Both the position numbers and the translations under genes were made by a program. DNA of 64,000 nt from an uncultured Treponema sp. (GTDB lineage: Bacteria > Spirochaetota > Spirochaetia > Treponematales > Treponemataceae): assembly GCA_937877515.1 (NCBI GenBank), contig CALFIX010000053.1, positions 1 to 64,000 on the forward strand, in the 5' to 3' direction. This document shows positions 25,864-34,982 of the stretch, piece by piece. The notes under the pieces are model-generated. The model saw only the letters and a program-made list of their open reading frames with translations, searched no databases and had not been told where the DNA came from. Position 1 is the stretch's first letter; every line of letters starts with the position of its first letter.

Positions 25864-27750
25864 TTAAAGAGTAAACTTATTCATTTCGCTAGTAAGTTTT
25901 TCAAGGCTTTCTTTGCTACGACTTGTGTTGTTGTTGACATCTGTTATAGCTTCTAGAATTTCTTGAGTGCCTTCGCCCATTTCTGTCATTGAATTGCTAA
26001 TGGAAGCAGAAGAGTCTCCTAAGGTGTTCATTTGTAAAACAACTTTCTGTCCGCTTTGAAGCATTTCTATGGAGCTTTGTTTTACATTTACAGTAGAGTC
26101 ATCTATGTTGCGCATTGCCTCTAAAATTTGAGAGCTGCCTTCGCTTTGTTCTTTCATGGCGTTCATAACAACTTCTTCTTGATTACGCACATTTTTTGTA
26201 AGCTCTAAAATTATACCAAACTGCTCTTGAACATCTTTTGTACTCTTAGCAACTTCCTGAATAACTTCTTCCAAATCAGAAAGGCTAGAACTTATGTTTT
26301 TGCCCTGAGCGTTACTTTGTTCTGCAAGCTTACGAATTTCGTCTGCAACAACAGCAAAACCTTTACCAGCCTCTCCTGCATGAGCCGCTTCTATTGCAGC
26401 ATTCATAGCAAGTAAGTTTGTCTGGTGAGCAATATTTTGTATAACACTAGAAGCTTCTAAAAGTCCTTTAGAGTCTTCTAGAATTTTATTTGACATTTGT
26501 ACAGATTTTTCTACCCTCTGCTGACCTAAATCACTTGCTTCTCCAAGTTGGCTTACAGTTGTTCCGTTCTTTTCTAGAATATTTGTTACACTCTGAATAT
26601 TTGCAACCATCTCGCGTACGGCAGCAGATGACTGTTCTACACCAGCAGACTGATTTTCTATGTTTTGGTTTAGTTTTTGAATGTTGTCCATAATTTCTGT
26701 AGTGGCAGTTGTTGTGTTTTTAACAATTTCGCTTTGGTTTTCCATCTGACTACGAACAGCTTCTATATTACCAATAATCTGCTGAACACTAGCACCAGTT
26801 TCTGTCATGCTTGCAGAAAGTTCATCGCTAACTTTAACAGTTGTGTCTACGCTTTGAGTAACACCTTGTAAGAGTTCTCTAGTGCTTTCAAATAATTTGT
26901 TTGTGTGTGTAATTACCATGCCAACTTCGTCGCGACAGTCTATGTCTATAGGTGTTCCGCTGTAGTCTCCATCTGCAAGACGCCCTGTAAACGTGTTTAC
27001 GTTGCGTAAGATTTTTAAGAAGTTTCCTGTAAGAATTAGCATGTCTATCATAAGGAAGAACATTCCCATAATAATCTGAGGTACAAAATTCTTTAGAAAT
27101 AAGTAAACGAATTCTGTTGAATTAGTAATGCCTTTAACTTCTATTGCGTCATAAGTAAGAATTACAGATGTCATAACGCCAGCATAAATGCCCCATGCAC
27201 AAACTGCAACAACAAGCATAAGACGCTTTGTAATACCAAATCTTAATTCACCTTCTTTAAGTGGAATAAATTTCATCCAACGTTCATAGAGGTTAATCCA
27301 AAGACTGTAGAAAAATGGAGAAAGGAAAAATACTGCATTTACGCTTGTATAAAGTTCTCTGTAGCTTCCATAATCTATGCCTTTCATCTTAGCGGCAAAA
27401 GCCATAAGGTTAGAAAATATAAATGGACTTGAGAGAGGCCAAAGTAAGTTTACAATTAGATGGATTTTATAAAATTTTATAGCTTTTAATCTGCCTTCTT
27501 CTGTGCCGTCGTATTCTCTAATTTTTTTTATGCAAACTTGAGCTAAAGTAACGACAACAATTGTAGTGAGAAGAAGATAAGCTAAAACAGGGAAACTTGT
27601 GTAAAGTGAAAGTGCATCGTCAAAGTTGTGAAAGATTTTTGCAGGAATTGCGTATATAATTCCGAACAAAAGTGGAGAAGCGTAGATTGCTACGTTAAGA
27701 ATGTTAATTAACGCACCCGGGGTTGGATTCTCAAATTTTGAATCACTCAT
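25864..27750 (-). CDS. methyl-accepting chemotaxis protein with polytopic N-terminus
   Basis: The 628-residue receptor has about six membrane segments in residues 20-250 and no sizeable extracellular sensing domain, a HAMP-like linker near 255-310, then the helical signalling domain. The tip contains IAHQTNLLAMNAAIEAAHAG and GFAVVADEIRKLAEQS. It relays signals to CheA/CheW and flagellar switching. It closely resembles the receptor at 53885-55759 in layout and tip sequence, so the two are probably paralogues. AGAGG precedes the start. The ligand is unknown; it may sense within or across the membrane. Confidence 0.92.
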   Translation of the reverse strand: MSDSKFENPTPGALINILNVAIYASPLLFGIIYAIPAKIFHNFDDALSLYTSFPVLAYLLLTTIVVVTLAQVCIKKIREYDGTEEGRLKAIKFYKIHLIVNLLWPLSSPFIFSNLMAFAAKMKGIDYGSYRELYTSVNAVFFLSPFFYSLWINLYERWMKFIPLKEGELRFGITKRLMLVVAVCAWGIYAGVMTSVILTYDAIEVKGITNSTEFVYLFLKNFVPQIIMGMFFLMIDMLILTGNFLKILRNVNTFTGRLADGDYSGTPIDIDCRDEVGMVITHTNKLFESTRELLQGVTQSVDTTVKVSDELSASMTETGASVQQIIGNIEAVRSQMENQSEIVKNTTTATTEIMDNIQKLNQNIENQSAGVEQSSAAVREMVANIQSVTNILEKNGTTVSQLGEASDLGQQRVEKSVQMSNKILEDSKGLLEASSVIQNIAHQTNLLAMNAAIEAAHAGEAGKGFAVVADEIRKLAEQSNAQGKNISSSLSDLEEVIQEVAKSTKDVQEQFGIILELTKNVRNQEEVVMNAMKEQSEGSSQILEAMRNIDDSTVNVKQSSIEMLQSGQKVVLQMNTLGDSSASISNSMTEMGEGTQEILEAITDVNNNTSRSKESLEKLTSEMNKFTL

Positions 27751-27864
27751 ATAAACCTCTTAAAATAAAAATTTCAAACAACTTTCTACGATGGAACAAA
27801 TTGTTAAATTTTTATATGAAAAGAGTCTTAAAAGTGGCTAATTCTCAACGAATTTACAAAAAAT

Positions 27865-28263
27865 TTATTTAGAAAGCTTCATTCCATTTACGGTAACAAA
27901 AGCGACTTTTGTGCCAAGTTCATCTGTTATGTTTATGGTATAAAGACAGGTTGTTTTTCCGTCTTTTATAAGAGTGCTTTCTGCAATAAGTTTTTTACCT
28001 TTTGCCATACCAATAAAATTTATTTGGCTAGATGTGCTTACGGTCTGCGGGGCATTAAAGTTAGAAGAAACAGCAAAAGTATAGTCGGCAAGTGTAAAAA
28101 TTGCTCCTCCCATTACTCCACCATAGGCATTTTGTACTCCTTCATGAATTTCTAAAGAGCACTTTGCATAATGTTCTTTTACATCATCTATAACAATTCC
28201 TGTGGTTTTTGTTGCGTAAAGGTCACCAGAAAAAAATTCTATTGCTTTTTCTAAGTCTGTCAT
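27865..28263 (-). CDS. paaI: PaaI-type hotdog thioesterase
   Basis: The 132-residue hotdog-fold protein has the family region VQNAYGGVMGGAIFTLADYTFAVSSN, where Asn, Gly and Asp form the acyl-CoA active site, and a long beta segment QINFIGMAKGKKLIAES. It would hydrolyse aryl- or acyl-CoA, matching its position after ACT and paaK genes. It is 35 bases downstream of the ACT gene and is the last gene of that minus-strand unit. Confidence 0.87.
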   Translation of the reverse strand: MTDLEKAIEFFSGDLYATKTTGIVIDDVKEHYAKCSLEIHEGVQNAYGGVMGGAIFTLADYTFAVSSNFNAPQTVSTSSQINFIGMAKGKKLIAESTLIKDGKTTCLYTINITDELGTKVAFVTVNGMKLSK

Positions 28264-28298
28264 GATAGAACTCCATACATGCTTTTATTTTTATTGCA

Positions 28299-28727
28299 CT
28301 ATGCAAGTAGCTCTTCTTGGCTTGCAAGGTGAATACCGGCTTTTGTTAAAACACGTTCAGTTTCTGGTACGTCAGTTGCACGTATTATCATGTAAGCAGA
28401 ATCTGTTTTACGTCCTGTAAAGCCATACATGTATTCTACGTTGCGTCCGTTGTCTGCTAAAATTTTTAAGATGCGGTTTAGGCTACCTGTTTCGTCTGGA
28501 ATTTCTAAAGCCAAAACTTCTGTTACCTTTACAATGTAATGAGAACGTTCAAGAGCTGCTGTAACTTGCTCAGTGTTTTCTACAATAATGCGAGCAATTC
28601 CAAAGTCGCTTGTGTCTGCAATAGAGATGGTGTGCAAATTAATGTTGTGTTCTGCAAGAACATTTGTAAGCTCTGAAAGAGCATTTTTTCTGTTTTCTAT
28701 AAAGATTGAAATTTGTTTAACTGTCAT
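28299..28727 (-). CDS. tandem ACT-domain protein
   Basis: The 142-residue protein is two ACT repeats (KQISIFIENRKNALSELTNVLAEHNINLHTI and LALEIPDETGSLNRILKILADNGRNVEYMYGF, each split here around its Gly-containing turn). ACT domains bind amino acids. In many anaerobes this gene sits beside paaK and ior genes, and a role as an aromatic amino acid sensor is inferred. CGGAGG precedes the ATG. Confidence 0.88.
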   Translation of the reverse strand: MTVKQISIFIENRKNALSELTNVLAEHNINLHTISIADTSDFGIARIIVENTEQVTAALERSHYIVKVTEVLALEIPDETGSLNRILKILADNGRNVEYMYGFTGRKTDSAYMIIRATDVPETERVLTKAGIHLASQEELLA

Positions 28728-28746
28728 GTTTTAGTCCTCCGATTAT

Positions 28747-30057
28747 TTAGTCGTGTAACTTTCGTGTGTCAATAATACGTTTTGCTTTTCCTTCGCTACG
28801 AGCAATGCTCTTAGGGGCTACAAGTGTAACTTTTGCTTTTATTTGAAGAACACTTAAAAGAGCACTTTCTAGTTTTTTCTCCTGAGCATTTACTTCAGAA
28901 ATAACATCGCTAAATTTGTCAGCGGTCATTTCTACTTTTATTTCAAAGGTGTCAGTGTTGTTTTTGCGTCCAACATGAATTTCGTAGTTTGGTGAATATC
29001 CATTTTGTAGAAGAACGCCTTCAATCTGACTTGGGAAAACATTTACACCACGAATAATAAGCATGTCGTCTGTGCGACCCATTGGCTTACTCATGCGAAC
29101 AAAAGTTCTTCCACAAGGGCAAGGTGTTCTGTTTAAAACTCCAATATCTTTTGTGCGGAATCTCATTAATGGAAAAGCTTGTTTTGTAATTGCAGTAAAT
29201 ACAAGTTCTCCTTTTTCTCCATCTGGAAGGCGCTTCCCAGTTTTTGGATCTATTGTTTCTACAATAAAGTGGTCTTCGTTTACATGCATGCCCTTTTGCT
29301 CTGAACACTCGTAAGAAACTCCAGGTCCCATAACTTCTGTTAAGCCATAAATATCGTAAGCCTTTATGCCTAAAGATTTTTCTATGTCGCGCCTCATTTC
29401 TTCTGTCCAGGGTTCTGCGCCAAAAATGCCGGCTTTTAGGTGAATGTCATCGGGAGTTAAACCCATGTCGTGAAGAGTTTCTCCAAGATATGCTGCATAA
29501 CTTGGAGTGCAGGCGAGCACTGTAGATTTTAAATCTTGCATAAATGTTATTTGGCGTTGTGTGTTTCCACTTGAAATAGGAATAACCTGGCATCCAAGTT
29601 TAGTTGCTCCTCCGTGGACCCCAAAGCCTCCGGTGAATAATCCGTAACCATATGCAACCTGAACAATATCGTTTTCATCTGCTCCAATGGCTACAAGTTG
29701 GCGTGCTGCGCAGTCGTTCCAAATTTCCAGGTCGTCTTGTGTGTAACCTACTACAATTTGTTTTCCTGTAGTTCCACTAGAAGCGTGAATGCGTACAACC
29801 TTGCTTTGTGGAACTGCAAAAAGTCCGTAAGGATATGTTTGACGTAAGTCGTCTTTGCAGGTAAAAGGAATTTTATCCAAGTCGTCCAGGCTTTTTATGT
29901 CATCTGGTGTTACGCCCGCTTCCTCGCATCTTTTTCTGTAGTATTCCACATTTTCATAGACGTGGCGAAAATTTTTTGCCAGGCGTTCACCTTGTAGTTT
30001 TCTTAGTTCTTCGAGTGGCATGCACTCCTTTTCTGGCTGAAAGTATTTTAAAGACAT
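28747..30057 (-). CDS. paaK: phenylacetate-CoA ligase-type AMP-forming enzyme
   Basis: The 436-residue member of the ANL superfamily has the P-loop-like HASSGTTGKQIVVGYT, AEPWTEEMR, YGLTEVMGPGVSYEC and MLIIRGVNVFPSQIE motifs of PaaK. It interconverts phenylacetate or indoleacetate with the CoA thioester and ATP with AMP and pyrophosphate. Together with IOR on the opposite strand, it fits conversion of aryl-acetyl-CoA from aromatic amino acids. A promoter lies at 30086-30114. Confidence 0.93.
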   Translation of the reverse strand: MSLKYFQPEKECMPLEELRKLQGERLAKNFRHVYENVEYYRKRCEEAGVTPDDIKSLDDLDKIPFTCKDDLRQTYPYGLFAVPQSKVVRIHASSGTTGKQIVVGYTQDDLEIWNDCAARQLVAIGADENDIVQVAYGYGLFTGGFGVHGGATKLGCQVIPISSGNTQRQITFMQDLKSTVLACTPSYAAYLGETLHDMGLTPDDIHLKAGIFGAEPWTEEMRRDIEKSLGIKAYDIYGLTEVMGPGVSYECSEQKGMHVNEDHFIVETIDPKTGKRLPDGEKGELVFTAITKQAFPLMRFRTKDIGVLNRTPCPCGRTFVRMSKPMGRTDDMLIIRGVNVFPSQIEGVLLQNGYSPNYEIHVGRKNNTDTFEIKVEMTADKFSDVISEVNAQEKKLESALLSVLQIKAKVTLVAPKSIARSEGKAKRIIDTRKLHD

Positions 30058-30085
30058 TTTTTCCTCACTTTAAATAGTTCTATGT

Positions 30086-30114
30086 ATAGTAGCACCGTTT
30101 TATTTGCTTGTAAA
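30086..30114 (-). promoter_or_regulatory. promoter of the paaK-ACT-paaI unit
   Basis: Minus-strand TTTACA (30109-30114), 17-base spacer, and extended -10 TGC-TACTAT (30086-30091), about 30 bases before the paaK start. Confidence 0.7.
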
Positions 30115-30140
30115 GTTTTTGTTTTTATAGAAATTTTAAA

Positions 30141-30262
30141 AGCCACCTACGCGGGATTGTAGGGGCACGAAGTGTTAAGGAGTGGCGGAGCTGTGCGGAG
30201 ATACTCCTTAATGAAACCCCGAAAAGCCCGTGAGCTTTGCTACATTTGTACGAAGGAGGTGA
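30141..30262. other. GC-rich, multi-hairpin intergenic element
   Basis: In an AT-rich intergenic gap between paaK and the GGDEF/EAL gene lies a markedly more GC-rich block. It can fold as CCTAC/GTAGG (30146-30150, 30159-30163) or alternatively an outer GGGG/CCCC stem (30162-30165, 30217-30220) enclosing TTAAGGAGT/ACTCCTTAA (30175-30183, 30203-30211). A further AAAGC/GCTTT hairpin follows (30223-30227, 30234-30238), and then AAGGAGGTG. I see no good open frame. It could be a structured leader RNA of the downstream gene, a small RNA, or a dispersed repeat. It does not match the c-di-GMP riboswitch patterns I know. Confidence 0.45.
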
Positions 30263-30347
30263 ATAAAAAAGCTTCAATGATGACTTGCGTCAAAAAAATT
30301 CGCCAAAATACTTAAAATATGCTAAAATTAAAAAACAGAGGCATTTT

Positions 30348-32831
30348 ATGGAAAAAAAGAAGTTTTTTAATTCTGCAAGATATATTTTACTAGTACTTAG
30401 CATTGCCTGTTTTGTGTTTGCAATTTTTTTCTTAAAAAGGTTTGTTACTTCTCATTCAGACTCTGAATTAATTCCTGTTGAACCTGTAGAAGTTGAACAC
30501 AGAGTTTTATTTTTAAGTTCTTATAATCCGTTTTATTTTACGTATATAGAGCAAGTAAAAGGTCTTTCTAAAGGTCTTTATCCACACGGAATAGAATATG
30601 ATGTTCTTTACATGGATGCAAAAAATTATTCTTCAAAAAGAGATATAAAAGATTTTTATGCGTTTGTAAAATCTCGCTTAGAAAATCGTTCTGACTATGA
30701 GGCTGTTCTTTTAGGTGATGATAATGCACTTTTATTTGCATTAGAATATCAGGAAGAGCTGTTTAAGGACTTGCCGTTAGTTTATTTTGGAATTAATGAT
30801 TTGACACTAGCCCAAACTGCAGCTTTAAACTCTTATGCAACAGGTTTTTATGAAAATGATTTTTTAGGACAGAATATAGAACTTGCAATGAAGCTTTTTC
30901 CAAAAAGTAAAAAGTTTTATGCATTACATGATAATTCTATTGCAGGAAAAGCTGACAAAGATATTTTTATGTCTTATGCAGAAAGACTTCCTACCTATTC
31001 GTTTACTCCAATAAACACAACTTCCTTTTCTCAAGATGAGCTTATTTTGTACTTAGAAACTTTGCCAGAAGATAGCATTCTTTTTTACATGACATGCTAC
31101 ATAGATAAATTAGGAAACACTTATTCTATGCTTTCTCGCACAAACACAATCGCAACTCATGTAAAGGTTCCTGTTTTTAGAAATTATGTAGGTGGTGAAG
31201 GGCTTGGTGTTTTAGGCGGAGTCTATTTAGACTTTGAAGAGCAATGTGGTCTTGCAGCAGAAACTGTTGCAAGTATTTTAGATGGAGAAAATGTTGCTCG
31301 TATTCCTCTTAATATGCAGTCACCTTCTAAAACTTCTTTTGACTGGCAGCTTGTAAAAAAATATGATTTAGATATTTCTCTCTTGCCAGAAGATGTTGTT
31401 TTTTATAATAAGCCACAAACATTTTTTGAACGTTATGGAAGTATCTTTGTAGTTTCGCTTTTTATAATTTTGGGGCTTTTACTTTTACTAGCTTCAACAA
31501 ATATTACAAATCTTGTGAGAAAGGATTTATTAGAAGAGTTAAAAACTTCTCAGAAAAAACTTATTTATCAGGCTGAATATGATGACTATCTTGAAGTTGT
31601 AAATCGCAGAACTATGACAGATTATTTGCTTCAAAATAAATTGCCGTACATAGATTATTCTGTTGTAATGTTAGATATTGACGGATTTAAGGATATAAAT
31701 GAAAACTTTGGTCATAAAGTTGCGGACAGTCTTTTAAAGCAATATGCAAATTCTTTTATAGAGTTTTCTAAGACAACTGAGGCTTTAGTTGCCCGGTATG
31801 GTGGAGATGAATTTTTACTTTTAATTCCAAATGTAAAGCTTACGCTAGATCATGACTATGTTATGCATATAAAAGGGATTATTCAGGCACCTTTAAGAGT
31901 TGGTAGCGGTTCTTATATTCCGTCTGCCAGTATAGGTATAGCAAATTCTGACGGAGTTTCTTCGCCTCTTGAACTTGTTGTTAATGCAGAAACTGCAATG
32001 TACGAGGCAAAAAATCGTGGCAGAAACGGTGCATTTATTTATGGTGATAAGCTTAAGCAGAAAAATTTGGAAGAGCAGAAAATAAAAGCTAAGCTGCAGG
32101 AAGCTTTAACTACAAACGGATTTTATATGCTTTATCAGCCAAAGGTTGATGCAAAAACAAAGGAAGTTACAGGTTATGAAGCATTAGTTAGAATGAAAGA
32201 CCCCTGCATGTTCCCTGGGCAGTTTATACCAGTTGCAGAACGTAATGGTTTTATAGCACAGATAGGGCGTATTACAACAGAGCTTGTCGTAAAGCAGCTT
32301 GCTTTGTGGAAGGAGCAGGGGGCTAATGTAAAGCCTGTTTCTGTTAATTATTCTAGTTACCAATTGAATGATACTGGTTATATAGAATATTTAAAAAGTC
32401 TATTGGAAAATTATCATGTTGAAGCAGATTTACTTCAAATAGAAATAACAGAAAGTCTTTTTATAGAACGTACAACCCTAGCCGAGGATGTATTTAGAAA
32501 ATTTAAATCTATGGGTATTAAACTTTTGATGGACGACTTTGGAACAGGTTATTCTTCTTTGGGGTATCTTACATATATTCCTGTAGACATAATAAAGTTG
32601 GATAAGTCCTTAGTAGATGCGTATCTTGTAGATGGAAAAGATTCTTTTATTAAAGATGTAATTTGCCTTGTTCATGATCTTAATAAAGAAATTATTATTG
32701 AAGGTGTAGAAGAGAAATCTCAATATGACAAATTAAGAGAATTTGGGGCAGACAGTATTCAGGGGTATTATTTTAGTAAACCCATATTGCCAGAAGAAGC
32801 TATAAGTTTTAAAGTGTCTGCACAGGAGTAA
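30348..32831 (+). CDS. GGDEF/EAL protein with ABC-substrate-binding-like sensor
   Basis: The 827-residue inner-membrane protein has a membrane segment (residues 11-30), an extracytoplasmic domain (about 45-370) of the ABC_sub_bind type (VLFLSSYNPFYFTYIEQVKG, PLVYFGINDL), and a second membrane segment (about 372-395). The GGDEF domain has an intact active site (ARYGGDEFLLL), and the EAL domain has intact motifs (YEALVRM, ITESLF, MDDFGTGYSSL, EGVEE). It could therefore make and degrade c-di-GMP. ATG 30348 follows AGAGG and is preferred over an upstream TTG. The chemoreceptor gene begins 3 bases after its stop. Confidence 0.92.
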   Translation: MEKKKFFNSARYILLVLSIACFVFAIFFLKRFVTSHSDSELIPVEPVEVEHRVLFLSSYNPFYFTYIEQVKGLSKGLYPHGIEYDVLYMDAKNYSSKRDIKDFYAFVKSRLENRSDYEAVLLGDDNALLFALEYQEELFKDLPLVYFGINDLTLAQTAALNSYATGFYENDFLGQNIELAMKLFPKSKKFYALHDNSIAGKADKDIFMSYAERLPTYSFTPINTTSFSQDELILYLETLPEDSILFYMTCYIDKLGNTYSMLSRTNTIATHVKVPVFRNYVGGEGLGVLGGVYLDFEEQCGLAAETVASILDGENVARIPLNMQSPSKTSFDWQLVKKYDLDISLLPEDVVFYNKPQTFFERYGSIFVVSLFIILGLLLLLASTNITNLVRKDLLEELKTSQKKLIYQAEYDDYLEVVNRRTMTDYLLQNKLPYIDYSVVMLDIDGFKDINENFGHKVADSLLKQYANSFIEFSKTTEALVARYGGDEFLLLIPNVKLTLDHDYVMHIKGIIQAPLRVGSGSYIPSASIGIANSDGVSSPLELVVNAETAMYEAKNRGRNGAFIYGDKLKQKNLEEQKIKAKLQEALTTNGFYMLYQPKVDAKTKEVTGYEALVRMKDPCMFPGQFIPVAERNGFIAQIGRITTELVVKQLALWKEQGANVKPVSVNYSSYQLNDTGYIEYLKSLLENYHVEADLLQIEITESLFIERTTLAEDVFRKFKSMGIKLLMDDFGTGYSSLGYLTYIPVDIIKLDKSLVDAYLVDGKDSFIKDVICLVHDLNKEIIIEGVEEKSQYDKLREFGADSIQGYYFSKPILPEEAISFKVSAQE

Positions 32832-32834
32832 AAG

Positions 32835-34943
32835 ATGGCAAAAGAATTAGATAGATTTAACACAAAAGCAAAAAGAAATATTTCTATTTCTGTAATGTTG
32901 ATGTTTATAATGACATTTGCAGTTTTAATAAGCAGTATAGGAATAGCTTTTATTTCTATTGCAGTTTTTAACAAAGAGCAGTTAAAGGAGTCCGAAGCCA
33001 GTGTGGCCCATTCAGCTTATGGTGTGCGTCTTACTTTGGAAGATTGGTGTTCTTCGCTTGAAGGTTATGCAGATACTCTTTCGGATCGTCCAGATGTCTT
33101 TAATGCAGTTGTAGATTCTAATGGTAGATGGTCTTCTTCTTTAGAGCGTATTGTCAGCGAAAAGGCGGAAGACCTTGATATAGAAATTTTAGCCGTAGTT
33201 GGTTTAGACGGTAAAGTTATTGCTGCTAGCGGAGCCGTTGCAAATTCTGATGTAAGTTCTGCTTATGTAGTAAGACAGACGTTAGATGAAGAAGAATATG
33301 CTTTTGCATTTGAAGGTTTTGGTGAAACTGATTACGCAGTTCTTGCTTCTGCACCAATTTACGATGAAGAAGGTGAATTAATTGCTGCTCTGGTTGCCGG
33401 TTATGATTTAATAGGTGGTGATTTTGTAGACACAATAAATGAAAGTTATAATGTAGATTGTACAGTTTATAAATCTAATAAGAGTATGATTTCTACTCTT
33501 GAAGATTCTGATGAAGAAAGCTTAAATGACAAGGCTATTATAGATACAGTTTTAGAGGATGGAAAAGAGTATAAGGGTATAAGCAGAATTAACGGTGTGG
33601 CTTATTATTCAATTTATTTTCCTCTTTTAAGTGGTGATGATAGCATTACAGGTATGATTTTTGTTGCAAAAAGTATGGAGGCAATTGAAGCTGTAAAAAA
33701 TCGTACGGTGAATATTATAATTTTTGTAGTAATTATATTTGTTATTGTTTTAGTTCTTATTGGTTTTGTGTTTACACGCTGGCTTATGAAGCGTATTTAT
33801 AACGTTACAAACTTCTTAAAAGAAATGTCAACAGGAGAAGCAGACCTTACAAAGCGTGTTAAGCTTTTGCGCCGAGATGAAGTTGGAGACCTTGTTATAA
33901 ACTTTGATGCCTTCTGCGATAAATTACAGCAGATTGTTGGAGAAGTAAAAAAATCTAAAGAAGAGTTAAATGTAAACGGCGAACAAATGACACAAGGTAC
34001 CCGCGATACTTCCAGTGCCATTGAAGAAATTATTTCTAATATAGATGGAATGCAAAGCCAGATTCATAACCAGACAAATAGCGTTTCTGACACAGCAGGG
34101 GCTGTAAACCAAATTGCAAGCAACATAGAATCTTTGGAGCACATGATAGAAAACCAGGGAAATTGTGTAAGCCAGGCAAGTGCTGCTGTAGAAGAAATGA
34201 TTGGTAACATTAAGAGTGTAAACCAAAGTGTAGATAAGATGGCAACATCGTTTACAGAGCTTAGCCAGAATGCAGATGAAGGAATAAGAATTCAGGAGAA
34301 TGTAAACGAACAGATTAAGCAAATAGAAAGTCAAAGCGAAATGCTTCAGGAAGCTAACCTTGCAATTTCTAGTATTGCAGAACAGACAAATCTTTTAGCT
34401 ATGAATGCTGCAATAGAAGCCGCACATGCCGGTGAAGCCGGTAAGGGGTTTGCTGTTGTTGCCGATGAAATTCGTAAGCTTTCAGAAACTTCGACTGCAC
34501 AAAGTAAGACAATTGGAGAACAGCTAAATAATATTAAGAATTCCATTACAGATGTTGTAACTGCTTCTACAGCAAGCAGTACTGCATTTGAAGCTGTATC
34601 TAACAAAATTAGACAGACTGATGAACTTGTCATGCAGATAAAAGCTGCAATGGATGAGCAGAATACAGGCAGTCAGCAGATTAGTGATGCGTTACATACA
34701 ATGAATGACAGTACTGTAGAAGTAAGAAATGCCTCTGGTGAAATGACAGAAGGTAACAAGGCTATTTTGGAAAATGTACGTAATTTGCAGGAAGTTACTG
34801 GCACGATGACAAAGCAGATGGAAGAAATGTCTAATGGTGCTAAGAAGATAAACGAAACCGGTAAAGCGCTTTCTGAAATTTCTACTTCAGTACAGAATGC
34901 AATAAGTAAAATAGGAAATCAGATAGACTTGTTTACAGTTTAA
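32835..34943 (+). CDS. methyl-accepting chemotaxis protein with Cache-like sensor
   Basis: The 702-residue receptor has membrane segments at about residues 17-42 and 290-315 enclosing a double-Cache-like periplasmic sensor (LAVVGLDGKVIAAS split as VVGLDGK, SAPIYDEEGELIAALVAG). It continues with HAMP and a long helical signalling domain with tip ISSIAEQTNLLAMNAAIEAA and GFAVVADEIRKLSE. It is translationally close to the GGDEF/EAL gene, suggesting linked control of c-di-GMP and chemotaxis. A metabolite ligand is likely but cannot be named. Confidence 0.92.
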   Translation: MAKELDRFNTKAKRNISISVMLMFIMTFAVLISSIGIAFISIAVFNKEQLKESEASVAHSAYGVRLTLEDWCSSLEGYADTLSDRPDVFNAVVDSNGRWSSSLERIVSEKAEDLDIEILAVVGLDGKVIAASGAVANSDVSSAYVVRQTLDEEEYAFAFEGFGETDYAVLASAPIYDEEGELIAALVAGYDLIGGDFVDTINESYNVDCTVYKSNKSMISTLEDSDEESLNDKAIIDTVLEDGKEYKGISRINGVAYYSIYFPLLSGDDSITGMIFVAKSMEAIEAVKNRTVNIIIFVVIIFVIVLVLIGFVFTRWLMKRIYNVTNFLKEMSTGEADLTKRVKLLRRDEVGDLVINFDAFCDKLQQIVGEVKKSKEELNVNGEQMTQGTRDTSSAIEEIISNIDGMQSQIHNQTNSVSDTAGAVNQIASNIESLEHMIENQGNCVSQASAAVEEMIGNIKSVNQSVDKMATSFTELSQNADEGIRIQENVNEQIKQIESQSEMLQEANLAISSIAEQTNLLAMNAAIEAAHAGEAGKGFAVVADEIRKLSETSTAQSKTIGEQLNNIKNSITDVVTASTASSTAFEAVSNKIRQTDELVMQIKAAMDEQNTGSQQISDALHTMNDSTVEVRNASGEMTEGNKAILENVRNLQEVTGTMTKQMEEMSNGAKKINETGKALSEISTSVQNAISKIGNQIDLFTV

Positions 34944-34982
34944 GTATAAAATGTGTTTTACTTTTTGAAAATTGAGGAAAAT

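Noticed and set aside
30141..30262. c-di-GMP riboswitch for the downstream GGDEF/EAL gene
   Set aside because: The block lacks the conserved GEMM tetraloop-receptor and core sequence as I know them, so it is kept only as an unidentified structured element.
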